14,793 nt of DNA from Bacillota bacterium. GTDB lineage: Bacteria > Bacillota > Clostridia > Christensenellales > Aristaeellaceae. Shown here piece after piece: positions 1 to 7,637 of the stretch. Below the pieces are notes generated by a model, which did no database searches, was not told the origin of the DNA, and worked only from the letters and a program-made list of their open reading frames with translations. The translations under genes were made by a program, and so were the position numbers. The stretch is taken from NCBI GenBank assembly GCA_023460055.1, contig JAEWRJ010000064.1:1-14793 (forward strand), read 5' to 3'. How positions within the stretch are numbered: the stretch's first letter is position 1; the number at the start of each line of letters is the position of its first letter.

Positions 1-356
<356 letters not shown>

Positions 357-369
357 TTGAAACAATAAT

Positions 370-402
370 AAGAGGCCGGGCAGCTTGTCCGGCCTCTTTT
401 AT
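370..402 (+). terminator. Rho-independent terminator after tuf
   Basis: A perfect 10-bp GC-rich stem (AAGAGGCCGG, 370-379, with its complement at 389-398) has a 9-nt loop and is followed by a T-rich tail. It should close the tuf transcript. No good promoter is visible between it and the next gene, so the ABC genes may depend on read-through or on a weak promoter. Confidence 0.9.
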
Positions 403-427
403 TAGAAGTTTACAGGAGTTTATCGCT

Positions 428-1195
428 GTGAGAAGCACGCGAACCGGTATGTCGGGGAAAAAGCTGCTGGTTGCCATATTCTGGCTTGTGATATGGGAGA
501 TGTCCTCCCGCCTGTCCGGCCTCCCCTTTCTTCTGCCCGATCCAATCAGCACGCTTAAAAAAATGATGGAGCTGTGGAGGTACAGTTCTTTCTGGCTCAG
601 CCTGTCAGGAAGTCTTTTCAGGGTAATGATGGGCTTTTTGCTGGCTGCAGTTACAGGCACATCGCTTGCTGTTCTTTGTGCCCGTTTTCGCGCCGCCGAT
701 GAACTACTGTCCCCCATCAAAACCGTGGTTCGTTCAACCCCCATCTCATCTTTCATCATTCTGGTGCTGCTTTGGCTCTCCGCCAGCGCGGCGCCTGTTT
801 TTATAGGTTTTCTTGCCGTCATGCCTATGATATGGCAGGATGTTCAGCAGGGGATAGAACAGACACCCGCCGAACTTCTGGAAATGGGAAGAGCTTACAA
901 GTTCTCAAGACAGAAGACAATCCTTAATATATATGTTCCCAGCGTTCTTCCTTATTTGTATACCGCATGCGCAAACGGGATAGGCTTTGCCTGGAAAGCA
1001 TGCATTGCGGCGGAGGTCATCGCAAGACCGCTAAATTCCGTCGGTAAGAATCTGCAGGACGCAAAAGTGTACTTATTGACGGAGGATCTGTTTGCCTGGA
1101 CCGTCACGGTGATCATGCTCAGCATGGCCTTGGAAGCTGGTATAAAGAGATTGATCAGGTTACGCGGAGCTTCTTCCGAAGGAGAAAGGATATGA
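428..1195 (+). CDS. ABC transporter permease, nitrate/sulfonate/taurine (TauC/SsuC-like) type
   Basis: Integral membrane subunit of an ABC importer, 255 aa from a GTG start at 428; AGGAG at 414-418 is 9 nt upstream. Several hydrophobic segments are visible (about residues 13-27, 64-86, 104-135, 178-197, 222-238). The cytoplasmic coupling (EAA-like) loop is at about 149-175 (ELLEMGRAYKFS...NIYVPSVLPYL), which has the GxxxxFxxxxxxxxxxxPxxxPY pattern of the SsuC/TauC/NrtB/ThiX permease family. The stop overlaps the ATPase start by 4 nt (ATGA), so the two are translationally coupled. No periplasmic-type binding protein lies nearby, so the substrate cannot be named. Members of this family carry sulfonates, taurine, nitrate, or thiamine and pyrimidine precursors. 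The family is a confident call; specificity is unknown. Confidence 0.88.
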   Translation: MRSTRTGMSGKKLLVAIFWLVIWEMSSRLSGLPFLLPDPISTLKKMMELWRYSSFWLSLSGSLFRVMMGFLLAAVTGTSLAVLCARFRAADELLSPIKTVVRSTPISSFIILVLLWLSASAAPVFIGFLAVMPMIWQDVQQGIEQTPAELLEMGRAYKFSRQKTILNIYVPSVLPYLYTACANGIGFAWKACIAAEVIARPLNSVGKNLQDAKVYLLTEDLFAWTVTVIMLSMALEAGIKRLIRLRGASSEGERI

Positions 1196-1779
1196 TAGAA
1201 TGCAGCAATCTGTGCCTATCGTTTGAGGGACGTGTCATTCTGAACAAAGTCTCTTTCAGCCTTCCTGATTCCGGTGTCTTTGCCTTGATGGGCTCTTCCG
1301 GCATTGGCAAGTCAAGCCTGCTGAAGATCCTCTCCGGTTTACTGGCACCTGATAGCGGCAGTATCAGCGGACTGAATAACCTGCGCGTCGGCATCATGTT
1401 TCAGGAAGACAGGCTGCTGTCCTGGCACACTGCCCTTAAAAACGTCATGCTGGCCATGGAGCATCCTTCTCAAGAAGAGGCAAGGAACTTGCTGAATGCG
1501 CTTGAAATAGGGGATTCTGCTGATGCGTACCCGGCTGTTTTAAGCGGCGGTATGAAACGCCGTGTAGCCTTGGCGCGGGCCATTGCCTTTTCATCGGATG
1601 TACTGCTGCTGGATGAGCCCTTCTCCGGAATAGATGAGCAGATTAAGGGGAGAATCAGCCCCTTCATACAAAAATCAGCTTCTTTGATCATTTTTTCAAC
1701 TCATAATTTAATAGAGGCAGCAATGATGGGCGCAACGAATATCTTGACACTTCGGGATGAAATCCTGATAAAAACATGA
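1192..1779 (+). CDS. ABC transporter ATP-binding protein (short, TauB/SsuB-like)
   Basis: Cytoplasmic ATPase subunit that should power the permease encoded just upstream (4-nt ATGA overlap; SD GGAGAAAGGA before the ATG). All nucleotide-binding elements are visible: Walker A GSSGIGKSS (34-42), Q-loop Q71 in MFQED, signature LSGGM (117-121), Walker B VLLLDEP (137-143) and switch histidine H171 in STHN. At 195 aa it is shorter than the 240-260 aa usual for SsuB/TauB; the C-terminal tail after the H-loop is only about 24 residues. The signature has Met in place of the common Gln (LSGGQ), a variant also found in functional SsuB-type ATPases. The substrate is unknown because no binding protein is encoded here. 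No hairpin terminator is visible between this gene and ackA. Confidence 0.9.
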   Translation: MIECSNLCLSFEGRVILNKVSFSLPDSGVFALMGSSGIGKSSLLKILSGLLAPDSGSISGLNNLRVGIMFQEDRLLSWHTALKNVMLAMEHPSQEEARNLLNALEIGDSADAYPAVLSGGMKRRVALARAIAFSSDVLLLDEPFSGIDEQIKGRISPFIQKSASLIIFSTHNLIEAAMMGATNILTLRDEILIKT

Positions 1780-1808
1780 AGGGTGATTCATAATATTATT
1801 ATTTGGCA

Positions 1809-1837
1809 TTCCTTTTCACACTGATATGTTGTATAAT
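1809..1837 (+). promoter_or_regulatory. Putative ackA promoter
   Basis: A perfect TATAAT lies at 1832-1837, 29 bp before the ackA start codon. At 17-bp spacing the -35 position reads TTCCTT (1809-1814), a poor match. A better hexamer, TTGGCA at 1803-1808, is 23 bp away and too far. The -10 element is convincing; the -35 is not. Confidence 0.45.
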
Positions 1838-1866
1838 TGAAACAAGAAAATTGTGGAGGCAAAAAG

Positions 1867-3060
1867 ATGAAGATTCTAATCGTAAACGCGGGCTCATCAT
1901 CGCTGAAATACCAACTGATCAACATGGATAACGAGGCAACAATCGCGCAGGGAATGATTGAGCGCATCGGTATCGAAGGCGGTAAATTGACGCAGAAGGC
2001 GAATGGGGAAAAGCGCGTTATCATGTCCGATATGAACGATCACCTGGATGCAGTGGCCATGATGATTCAGGTTCTGACAGATAAAGATTATGGCGTCATC
2101 TCATCCATGGATGAAGTGGGAGCAGTCGGCCACCGTGTTGTGCAGGGCGGAGAACTCTTTACCGCTTCCGCAGTCATAAACGATGAGGTCATTGCCGCTA
2201 TCGAGAAAAACGTTCAGCTGGCACCGCTGCATAACCCCGCTAATCTGATGGGCATTTACGCCTGCCAGAAGATCATGCCCAACACGCCTATGGTCGCTGT
2301 GTTTGATACGGCCTTCCACCAGACTATGCCTCCAAAGTCCTATCTGTATGGCGTGCCGATGGAGTACTATGAGCGCCTTCGCGTACGCCGCTATGGCTTC
2401 CACGGTACCAGCCATCGATATGTCAGCCAGCGTGCCGCCGAGATTTTGGGACGCCCCATTGAAGAGCTTCGTCTGGTGACCTGTCACCTGGGCAACGGCT
2501 CATCGATGGCAGCTGTGCAGTTCGGCAAGTCTGTCGATACCTCCATGGGCATGACCCCGCTCGAGGGCGTGATCATGGGTACCCGCAGCGGCAATGTAGA
2601 CCCCGCCGTGCTTCAGTTCATTATGAATCATGAGAACCTTGATATTAACGAGATGCTCGATATCCTGAACAAAAAGAGCGGCTTCCTTGGTATCAGCGGC
2701 ATCAGCAGCGACATGCGCGATGTAGAAGAAGCAGCAGCCAAAGGGGATAGGAACTCACAGATTTCAATCGATATGCTCTATCAGGGCATCAAGAAATATA
2801 TCGCCGCTTATGCAGCGGTGATGGGCGGCGTTGACGCGGTCATTTTCACTGCCGGTATTGGTGAAAACGGCTGGGAACTTCGCGAAGGCGTCCTTGAGAA
2901 TATGGATTTCCTTGGAATAAAGTTCGACAAGGAAAAGAACAAGGTCCGCGGCAAGGAGATCGAGATCTCTACACCCGACAGCAAGGTGAAGGTACTTGTC
3001 GTTCCCACAAACGAGGAGATCGTCATCGCGCGCGATACCTTGGAGCTGGTAGGTAAGTAA
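1867..3060 (+). CDS. ackA: Acetate kinase
   Basis: Catalyses acetyl phosphate + ADP = acetate + ATP, the ATP-yielding last step of fermentative acetate formation (or acetate activation in reverse), in the cytoplasm. The 397-aa length is normal for the family. Visible motifs are VNAGSSSLKYQL (7-18), GHRVVQGG with R90, DTAFHQTMP with D147, GFHGTSH with H179, HLGNGSS (207-213), MGTRSGNVDP with R240, and E383 near the C-terminus. These match the catalytic residues known from Methanosarcina acetate kinase (R91, D148, H180, R241, E384) with an offset of one. The start is ATG 1867, because GGAGG at 1855-1859 is 7 nt upstream; an in-frame TTG at 1837 would add residues outside the family. No phosphotransacetylase gene lies beside it. 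rnhA follows after 5 bp. Confidence 0.97.
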   Translation: MKILIVNAGSSSLKYQLINMDNEATIAQGMIERIGIEGGKLTQKANGEKRVIMSDMNDHLDAVAMMIQVLTDKDYGVISSMDEVGAVGHRVVQGGELFTASAVINDEVIAAIEKNVQLAPLHNPANLMGIYACQKIMPNTPMVAVFDTAFHQTMPPKSYLYGVPMEYYERLRVRRYGFHGTSHRYVSQRAAEILGRPIEELRLVTCHLGNGSSMAAVQFGKSVDTSMGMTPLEGVIMGTRSGNVDPAVLQFIMNHENLDINEMLDILNKKSGFLGISGISSDMRDVEEAAAKGDRNSQISIDMLYQGIKKYIAAYAAVMGGVDAVIFTAGIGENGWELREGVLENMDFLGIKFDKEKNKVRGKEIEISTPDSKVKVLVVPTNEEIVIARDTLELVGK

Positions 3061-3065
3061 TAAAC

Positions 3066-3554
3066 TTGACAGCAGAAGATAAAAAGCTTGTCCGTCTGTA
3101 TACCGACGGTGCCTGTTCCGGAAATCCGGGACCGGGCGGTTGGGCCGCGATTTTAAAATTCGGTCCGCACCAGAAGGAAATCAGCGGCAACATGAGCCAT
3201 ACAACCAATAACCGCATGGAACTTTTCGCTGTCATCAGCGGATTGGGCGCGCTAAAGCAAAGCTGCAAGGTTGAAGTGTATTCGGATTCCACCTATGTAG
3301 TCAACGCTTTCAACCAGAACTGGATAGAAGGCTGGCTAAAGAGGGGATGGAAGACCTCTGATAACAAACCGGTTGAGAATCAGGATCTCTGGCGCTTGCT
3401 GCTGATCACGATGCGCAAGCATGACGTCAGCTTCCACAAGGTGCCAGGCCATCAGGATCATGCGGAGAATAACCGCTGTGATGAACTGGCCAGGTCAGAA
3501 GTACAGAAGATCATTGCGCAAAATGCTGTGATGGCTCCCAAAGCGGCACAATAA
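3066..3554 (+). CDS. rnhA: Ribonuclease HI
   Basis: Endonuclease that degrades the RNA strand of RNA-DNA hybrids (primer and R-loop removal). The protein is 162 aa and shows the full catalytic set: D14 (TDGACSGNPGPGG), E52 (NNRMELFAVI), D74 (YSDSTYVVNA), H129 and D139 (VPGHQDHAENNRCDELA). The basic-protrusion region WIEGWLKRGWK (86-96), typical of E. coli-type RNase HI, is present. The start is an inferred TTG at 3066; no ATG or GTG is available before the first catalytic motif, and the only upstream SD-like sequence is AGGTAAG (3051-3057) inside the end of ackA. With a 5-bp gap, translation is probably coupled to ackA. A strong terminator follows, so ackA-rnhA looks like one transcript. Confidence 0.95.
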   Translation: MTAEDKKLVRLYTDGACSGNPGPGGWAAILKFGPHQKEISGNMSHTTNNRMELFAVISGLGALKQSCKVEVYSDSTYVVNAFNQNWIEGWLKRGWKTSDNKPVENQDLWRLLLITMRKHDVSFHKVPGHQDHAENNRCDELARSEVQKIIAQNAVMAPKAAQ

Positions 3555-3571
3555 CCCAAAGGGATTCCGGG

Positions 3572-3620
3572 CAATACTATTCGCGAAAGGCATCTTTTAC
3601 GAATAGTATTGTCTTTTTTT
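3572..3620 (+). terminator. Rho-independent terminator after rnhA
   Basis: A 12-bp perfect inverted repeat (CAATACTATTCG at 3572-3583 and its complement at 3600-3611) with a 16-nt loop is followed by TC and seven T residues (3614-3620). Its position 18 bp after rnhA fits a terminator. The stem is AT-rich and the loop long for a terminator, so a second role is considered under findings. Confidence 0.8.
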
Positions 3621-3750
3621 ATCAAAGCAGCTATACTTCATATAACGCATGCACCAAGGTGGCCTCTTGAGACCGTTTCATTAGCTATCTCTCAGCCGCC
3701 CGGACAAGCATCCTGATACATGCCGCATTCTCCGTTATGAATGAATACAA

Positions 3751-3755
3751 AGGAG
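3751..3755 (+). promoter_or_regulatory. Ribosome binding site that sets the recombinase start
   Basis: AGGAG lies 9 nt before ATG 3765 but downstream of the in-frame ATG at 3741, so translation should begin at 3765. Confidence 0.75.
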
Positions 3756-3764
3756 CGCACTTTA

Positions 3765-4856
3765 ATGGCTAAGAGGCTATCCTACCAAACGGAGCGCTCA
3801 CAGCGCATCAATGACCGGATGAAGGACCTTCAAAGGGAGCTGCCTGTTTCCTGTACAGACTATTTCAGATCCATATCGCAGACGACCAGCCCTCTGACCA
3901 GACTTGCCTATGCCTATGACCTGCGTCTGTTCTTCCAGTATTTGAATCTGGAAAATATGTATTTTGCGAATAGTTCAACAGTTATGCTGACAGGTGACGA
4001 TCTTTCCCGCATCACAGCGCGGGATATCTTCGGTTTTCAAGAGTATTTGCAGCAGTATGTACGGATATCTGACAGCGACGAGAAGGACGAAGACGACATT
4101 TCCCCTACGCTAGTTCAAAACTTTGAACTTGGCATCATGAGAAAGCTGAGCAGCATCCGTTCCTTCTTTGATTACCTGTTCCGCAATGAGCTCATACCGG
4201 CCAATGTCGCCAGCATGGTCACCCTGCCCAAGCGGCATGAAAAGCCCATCCTGTATTTAGAGCCTGACGAGGTTCAGCGGCTCATGGACGCAGTCGTTTC
4301 AGGCGAAGGGCTCAGTGACAGGCAGCAAAAATACCTCCAGCTTACTCAGAAGCGTGACATCGCCATCCTGATGATGTTCTTGGGCACAGGTATCCGCGTC
4401 AGCGAACTGGTAGGTCTTGATATTGATCACCTTGATTTCACGCAAAACGCATTCATGGTTACCAGAAAGGGCGGAAATCAGGTCATCCTCTACTATCCCG
4501 ATACTGTGAAGGATGTGCTTGAAAATTACCTGATAGAGCGTGAAATGACTCCCACGCTTCCGGGCCATGAATACGCGCTGTTCCTTTCCCTGCAAAGGCG
4601 CAGGATCACCGCACGCGCGGTCGAAAACCTTGTCAAGAAGTACGCGCAGATCGCAGCCCCGCTAAAAAAACGAATCAGCCCGCACAAACTGAGAAGCACC
4701 TTTGGCACGACGCTGTATCAGCAGACAGGTGATATATACCTGGTATCAGACGCGCTTGGACATGCCGATGTCAACACCACAAAACGTCATTATGCGGCCC
4801 TAAAGGACTCAAAGCGCAGGGAAGCCGCACAAAAAATTACTCTGCCGGATATTTAG
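3765..4856 (+). CDS. Tyrosine site-specific recombinase, XerS-like
   Basis: DNA-cleaving recombinase of the lambda-integrase/Xer family, 363 aa from ATG 3765. The N-terminal SAM-like core-binding domain is at about 27-155 and the catalytic domain at about 165-355. All six catalytic residues are visible: R211 (GTGIRVSELVGLD), K235 (TRKGGNQ), H307 and R310 (SPHKLRSTF), H333 (LGHADVNTT) and nucleophile Y343 (KRHYAAL). It is longer than XerC/XerD (about 300 aa). Like streptococcal XerS it has an N-terminal extension, an acidic insertion in the first domain (DSDEKDEDD, 103-111) and a similar ALFLS...VEKLVKKY-type stretch (271-293). This suggests a stand-alone chromosome-dimer-resolving recombinase rather than a phage integrase, since no phage genes or attachment repeats are visible. 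That role is inferred. lexA begins 62 bp downstream. Confidence 0.88.
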   Translation: MAKRLSYQTERSQRINDRMKDLQRELPVSCTDYFRSISQTTSPLTRLAYAYDLRLFFQYLNLENMYFANSSTVMLTGDDLSRITARDIFGFQEYLQQYVRISDSDEKDEDDISPTLVQNFELGIMRKLSSIRSFFDYLFRNELIPANVASMVTLPKRHEKPILYLEPDEVQRLMDAVVSGEGLSDRQQKYLQLTQKRDIAILMMFLGTGIRVSELVGLDIDHLDFTQNAFMVTRKGGNQVILYYPDTVKDVLENYLIEREMTPTLPGHEYALFLSLQRRRITARAVENLVKKYAQIAAPLKKRISPHKLRSTFGTTLYQQTGDIYLVSDALGHADVNTTKRHYAALKDSKRREAAQKITLPDI

Positions 4857-4860
4857 CGCT

Positions 4861-4888
4861 ATGCAAACAGACGTTTGCATGCTATAAT
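4861..4888 (+). promoter_or_regulatory. lexA promoter with SOS box (LexA operator)
   Basis: A perfect 20-bp palindrome, ATGCAAACAGACGTTTGCAT (4861-4880), contains CAAAC-AGAC-GTTTG. This is one base per half-site away from the Bacillus-type SOS box CGAAC-RNRY-GTTCG, and the central AGAC fits RNRY. It abuts an extended -10 (TGCTATAAT, 4880-4888), so bound LexA would block polymerase. Self-repression of lexA is the expected arrangement. Confidence 0.85.
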
Positions 4889-4918
4889 TGTCGCAACGAT
4901 AGTCACAGGAGGCTGGCC

Positions 4919-5548
4919 ATGAGCAATGCTCCCGAGAAAAAGAAGCGCGTGCGCGGTGATACGCAAGGAAAGATCCTTGATTTTATCAGGCAGGAAGTAG
5001 CTGTCAAAGGATATCCCCCCTCCGTCCGGGAAATTGGGGAGGCTGTCGGGCTCAAATCCACTTCCACAGTGCACGGGCACCTCAGGCGGCTTGAAAACAA
5101 AGGTCTGCTGGTGCGGGACGCCATGAAACCCCGTGCCATGGGCATTGTTGATGATGATACAACAGCTGACAGCCTGGTCCGCATGATTCCTATGCTGGGT
5201 CCGGTTGCCGCCGGTATACCCATTTTAGCCGAGGAAAACAACTCGGAAATGCTCCCCATCCCCGCCTCACTGATTGGTGACGGCCAGTATTTTGCCCTCA
5301 CCATCCGCGGTGACAGCATGATTCAGGCGGGCATTCTTCATGGCGACTACATTGTTGTCAAACAGCAGTCAGAAGCTAATAACGGCGACATCGTCGTCGC
5401 CCTGGTCTCTGATGACGCGACTGTCAAGCGTTTCTTCCGTGAGAAAGGCCGTATCCGCCTCCAGCCTGAAAATCCGGCGATGAAGCCTATGTACTTCCAG
5501 GATGTTCGTATTCTGGGTAAGGTGGTATCTGTATACAGGCAGATTTGA
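4919..5548 (+). CDS. lexA: LexA repressor
   Basis: Repressor of the SOS DNA-damage regulon that cleaves itself when RecA filaments form on single-stranded DNA. The 209-aa length is typical. The N-terminal winged helix-turn-helix is at about 15-65 (SVREIGEAVGLKSTSTVHGHLRRLENKGLL). The autocleavage site A98-G99 lies in GPVAAGIPI, and the Ser-Lys catalytic dyad is S133 (RGDSM) with K170 (ATVKRFF), in the S24-like protease domain. The start ATG 4919 has AGGAGG (4907-4912) 6 nt upstream. The promoter carries its own SOS box. Genes with SOS boxes elsewhere in the genome cannot be seen here; none of the other promoters in the window shows the motif clearly. It converges with the transketolase gene on the other strand. 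Confidence 0.97.
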   Translation: MSNAPEKKKRVRGDTQGKILDFIRQEVAVKGYPPSVREIGEAVGLKSTSTVHGHLRRLENKGLLVRDAMKPRAMGIVDDDTTADSLVRMIPMLGPVAAGIPILAEENNSEMLPIPASLIGDGQYFALTIRGDSMIQAGILHGDYIVVKQQSEANNGDIVVALVSDDATVKRFFREKGRIRLQPENPAMKPMYFQDVRILGKVVSVYRQI

Positions 5549-5568
5549 TTTTTGCATTCTTAGAGTAA

Positions 5569-5601
5569 GCGCCCTGCCCGGCTTTTGTCCGGTCAGGGCG
5601 C
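5569..5601. terminator. Hairpin between convergent lexA and transketolase genes
   Basis: GCGCCCTG (5569-5576) pairs with CAGGGCGC (5594-5601), with an inner CCGG/CCGG extension (5578-5581 and 5589-5592). It lies midway between the two stop codons and probably serves both strands. The T-tracts on either side are weak, so termination efficiency is uncertain. Confidence 0.6.
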
Positions 5602-5626
5602 ACTTTATATCAGAGACAGTCTATTC

Positions 5627-7597
5627 TCAGAGCAGCGACTTCACTGCCTCGGCCAGGTCTTCATTCGTCAGGCCGAACTCCTTGTAAAGTACTTCCTGCG
5701 GAGCGGACGCGCCGTAATCATCCAGACCCATGACCTTGCCGTCCAGGCCGGTGAAGCGGTACCAGGGCATGGTAGCGCCTGCCTCGATCGCCACGCGGGC
5801 GCGGCACGCGCCTGGGAGTACATATTCCTGATAAGCCTTATCCTGCTGCAGGAAGAGTTCCATGCAGGGCATCGACACCACCTGGGTTTCTATCCCCTCT
5901 GTCTTCAGCGCTTTTTGTGCCTCCATCGCCAGACTGACTTCGCTTCCCGATGCCATCAGGATAGCCTTGGGCTGTGAATCAGCCGGGCTCAGCACATAGC
6001 CGCCACGCGCCATATCTTCAGCCTTCCCGTTATACTGCGGCAGGTTCTGGCGTGTCAGAACCAGAGATGTCGGCGCGTTGGATGTCAGAGCAGTGATCCA
6101 GCCGATCACTGTCTCACGATAATCGCAGGGACGGATCACCTGCATGCCCGGTGTGGCGCGAAGAGCCGTCAGATGCTCTATGGGCTGATGGGTCGCTCCG
6201 TCTTCGCCTACACCGATAGAGTCATGCGTCAATACATAAATGACCGGTAGCTTCATGATGGCAGACAGCCTCATCGCTGCCTTCATATAATCCGTAAACA
6301 CAAAGAATGTGGCGCAGAAGACTTTCAGGCCCCCATGCAGCGCGATACCGTTGGTAATAGCGGCCATCGCATGCTCGCGTACACCGAAATGCAGGTTGCG
6401 ACCGGCACGGTTATCAGCGCTGTAATCACCGCCGCCGGAAATATTCGTCTTGTTGGAGGGGGCCAGATCGGCCGATCCGCCGACGAGGTTGGGGATCAGT
6501 TTGGCGAGGCGATTGATCATCGTGCCGGAACTGGCACGCGTCGCTTCGCTCTTGCCGCTTGATTCCCACAGGGAGGCCTCATTGAGCAGCGCATGGGCGT
6601 CAAGTTCCCCGTGCCATGCCTCCCACTCCCCAGCAAGCTCAGGATAAGCTGCCTGATAGCGGGCAAACAGGTCATTCCACTGAGCGTGTTTCTCAGCCTG
6701 GACAGCTGCCCGCTGCGCCGCGTGGGCATAAACATCCTCTGCGACAGCAAAGCTCTCTTCGCTCATGCCCAGCGCCTTTTTGGCAGCCAACAGGTTATCG
6801 GCCCCCAAAGGCTCTCCATGCGCGCCGGCGGTTCCCTGTTTGGCTTCACTGCCGAAGCCGATCACGGTCGGACAGACCAGCAGGACGGGTTTATCTGACT
6901 CTCGAGCTTGCTTCAGCGCGGTCAGCACCTGCTCATAGTCATTTCCGTTCTCAACGCGGATCACGCGCCATCCATAGCTTTCAAAGCGCTGGCCGACATT
7001 CTCCCGGAAGGCTATATCGGTACTGCCTTCAATGGAAATCTCATTATCATCATACAGCACAACCAGCTTGTTCAGCTTCAGCGTGCCGGCCAGAGAGGCA
7101 GCCTCGCTGCTGATGCCTTCCATCATGCAGCCGTCTCCGGCGAAGGCGTAAGTGTGATGATCGACAAGCTCGAAGCCGGGCTTGTTAAAATGGGCAGCCA
7201 GCATGGTTTCCGCGATCGCGAAACCAACGGCATTTGAAAAACCCTGTCCCAGTGGGCCTGTGGTGGTCTCAACACCCGGAGTGTGGCGGTATTCGGGATG
7301 ACCGGGTGTCAGTGATCCCCACTGACGGAACTGCTTGAGTTCATCCATCGGCAGATCGTAACCTGTCAGATGCAGTATGCTGTACAGCAAAGCGCTGGCA
7401 TGTCCGTTGGACAGAACAAAGCGGTCTCTGTCAGCCCAAAGCGGCGCTTTAGGGTCAAACTTGAGGGCGTGCATCCATAGCGCATAGGCCATGGGAGCCA
7501 TACCCATGGGCGCGCCGGGGTGGCCGCTGTTGGCTTTCTGTACCATGTCGGCCGACAGTACGCGGATAGTATTGATTGTCTTTTCTTCGATTCTCAT
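5627..7597 (-). CDS. tkt: Transketolase
   Basis: Thiamine-diphosphate enzyme that moves two-carbon ketol units between sugar phosphates in the non-oxidative pentose phosphate pathway (cytoplasm). The protein is full length, 656 aa, with all three domains in one chain. Visible elements are SGHPGAPMG (24-32), SNGHAS with H66, LTPGHPEYRHTPGVETTTGPLGQG (96-119), the ThDP/metal motif GDGCMMEG with D155 and N185, the pyrimidine-domain glutamate E408 in FGVREHAMAAI, and HQPIEH (470-475). ATG 7597 has AAGGA 6 nt upstream. It lies 40 bp after the phosphohexomutase gene on the same strand and is probably the last gene of that operon. Many Clostridia carry transketolase split into two subunits; this one is not split. 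Confidence 0.97.
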   Translation of the reverse strand: MRIEEKTINTIRVLSADMVQKANSGHPGAPMGMAPMAYALWMHALKFDPKAPLWADRDRFVLSNGHASALLYSILHLTGYDLPMDELKQFRQWGSLTPGHPEYRHTPGVETTTGPLGQGFSNAVGFAIAETMLAAHFNKPGFELVDHHTYAFAGDGCMMEGISSEAASLAGTLKLNKLVVLYDDNEISIEGSTDIAFRENVGQRFESYGWRVIRVENGNDYEQVLTALKQARESDKPVLLVCPTVIGFGSEAKQGTAGAHGEPLGADNLLAAKKALGMSEESFAVAEDVYAHAAQRAAVQAEKHAQWNDLFARYQAAYPELAGEWEAWHGELDAHALLNEASLWESSGKSEATRASSGTMINRLAKLIPNLVGGSADLAPSNKTNISGGGDYSADNRAGRNLHFGVREHAMAAITNGIALHGGLKVFCATFFVFTDYMKAAMRLSAIMKLPVIYVLTHDSIGVGEDGATHQPIEHLTALRATPGMQVIRPCDYRETVIGWITALTSNAPTSLVLTRQNLPQYNGKAEDMARGGYVLSPADSQPKAILMASGSEVSLAMEAQKALKTEGIETQVVSMPCMELFLQQDKAYQEYVLPGACRARVAIEAGATMPWYRFTGLDGKVMGLDDYGASAPQEVLYKEFGLTNEDLAEAVKSLL

Positions 7598-7637
7598 GAT
7601 TGTTCCTTTCTATTCAAAGCACCCGGTGTGCCTGTTT

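Noticed and set aside
1837..1866. Upstream in-frame TTG start for acetate kinase
   Set aside because: It would begin inside the -10 element and before the SD GGAGG; ATG 1867 gives the family N-terminus.
3667..3741. Possible promoters for the recombinase (TTGAGA; CTGATA-N17-TATGAA)
   Set aside because: The first has no -10 at proper distance; the second matches only 4 of 6 bases in each hexamer, too weak to list.
3741..3764. Upstream ATG for the recombinase
   Set aside because: The SD AGGAG lies between it and ATG 3765, so the later start is better supported.
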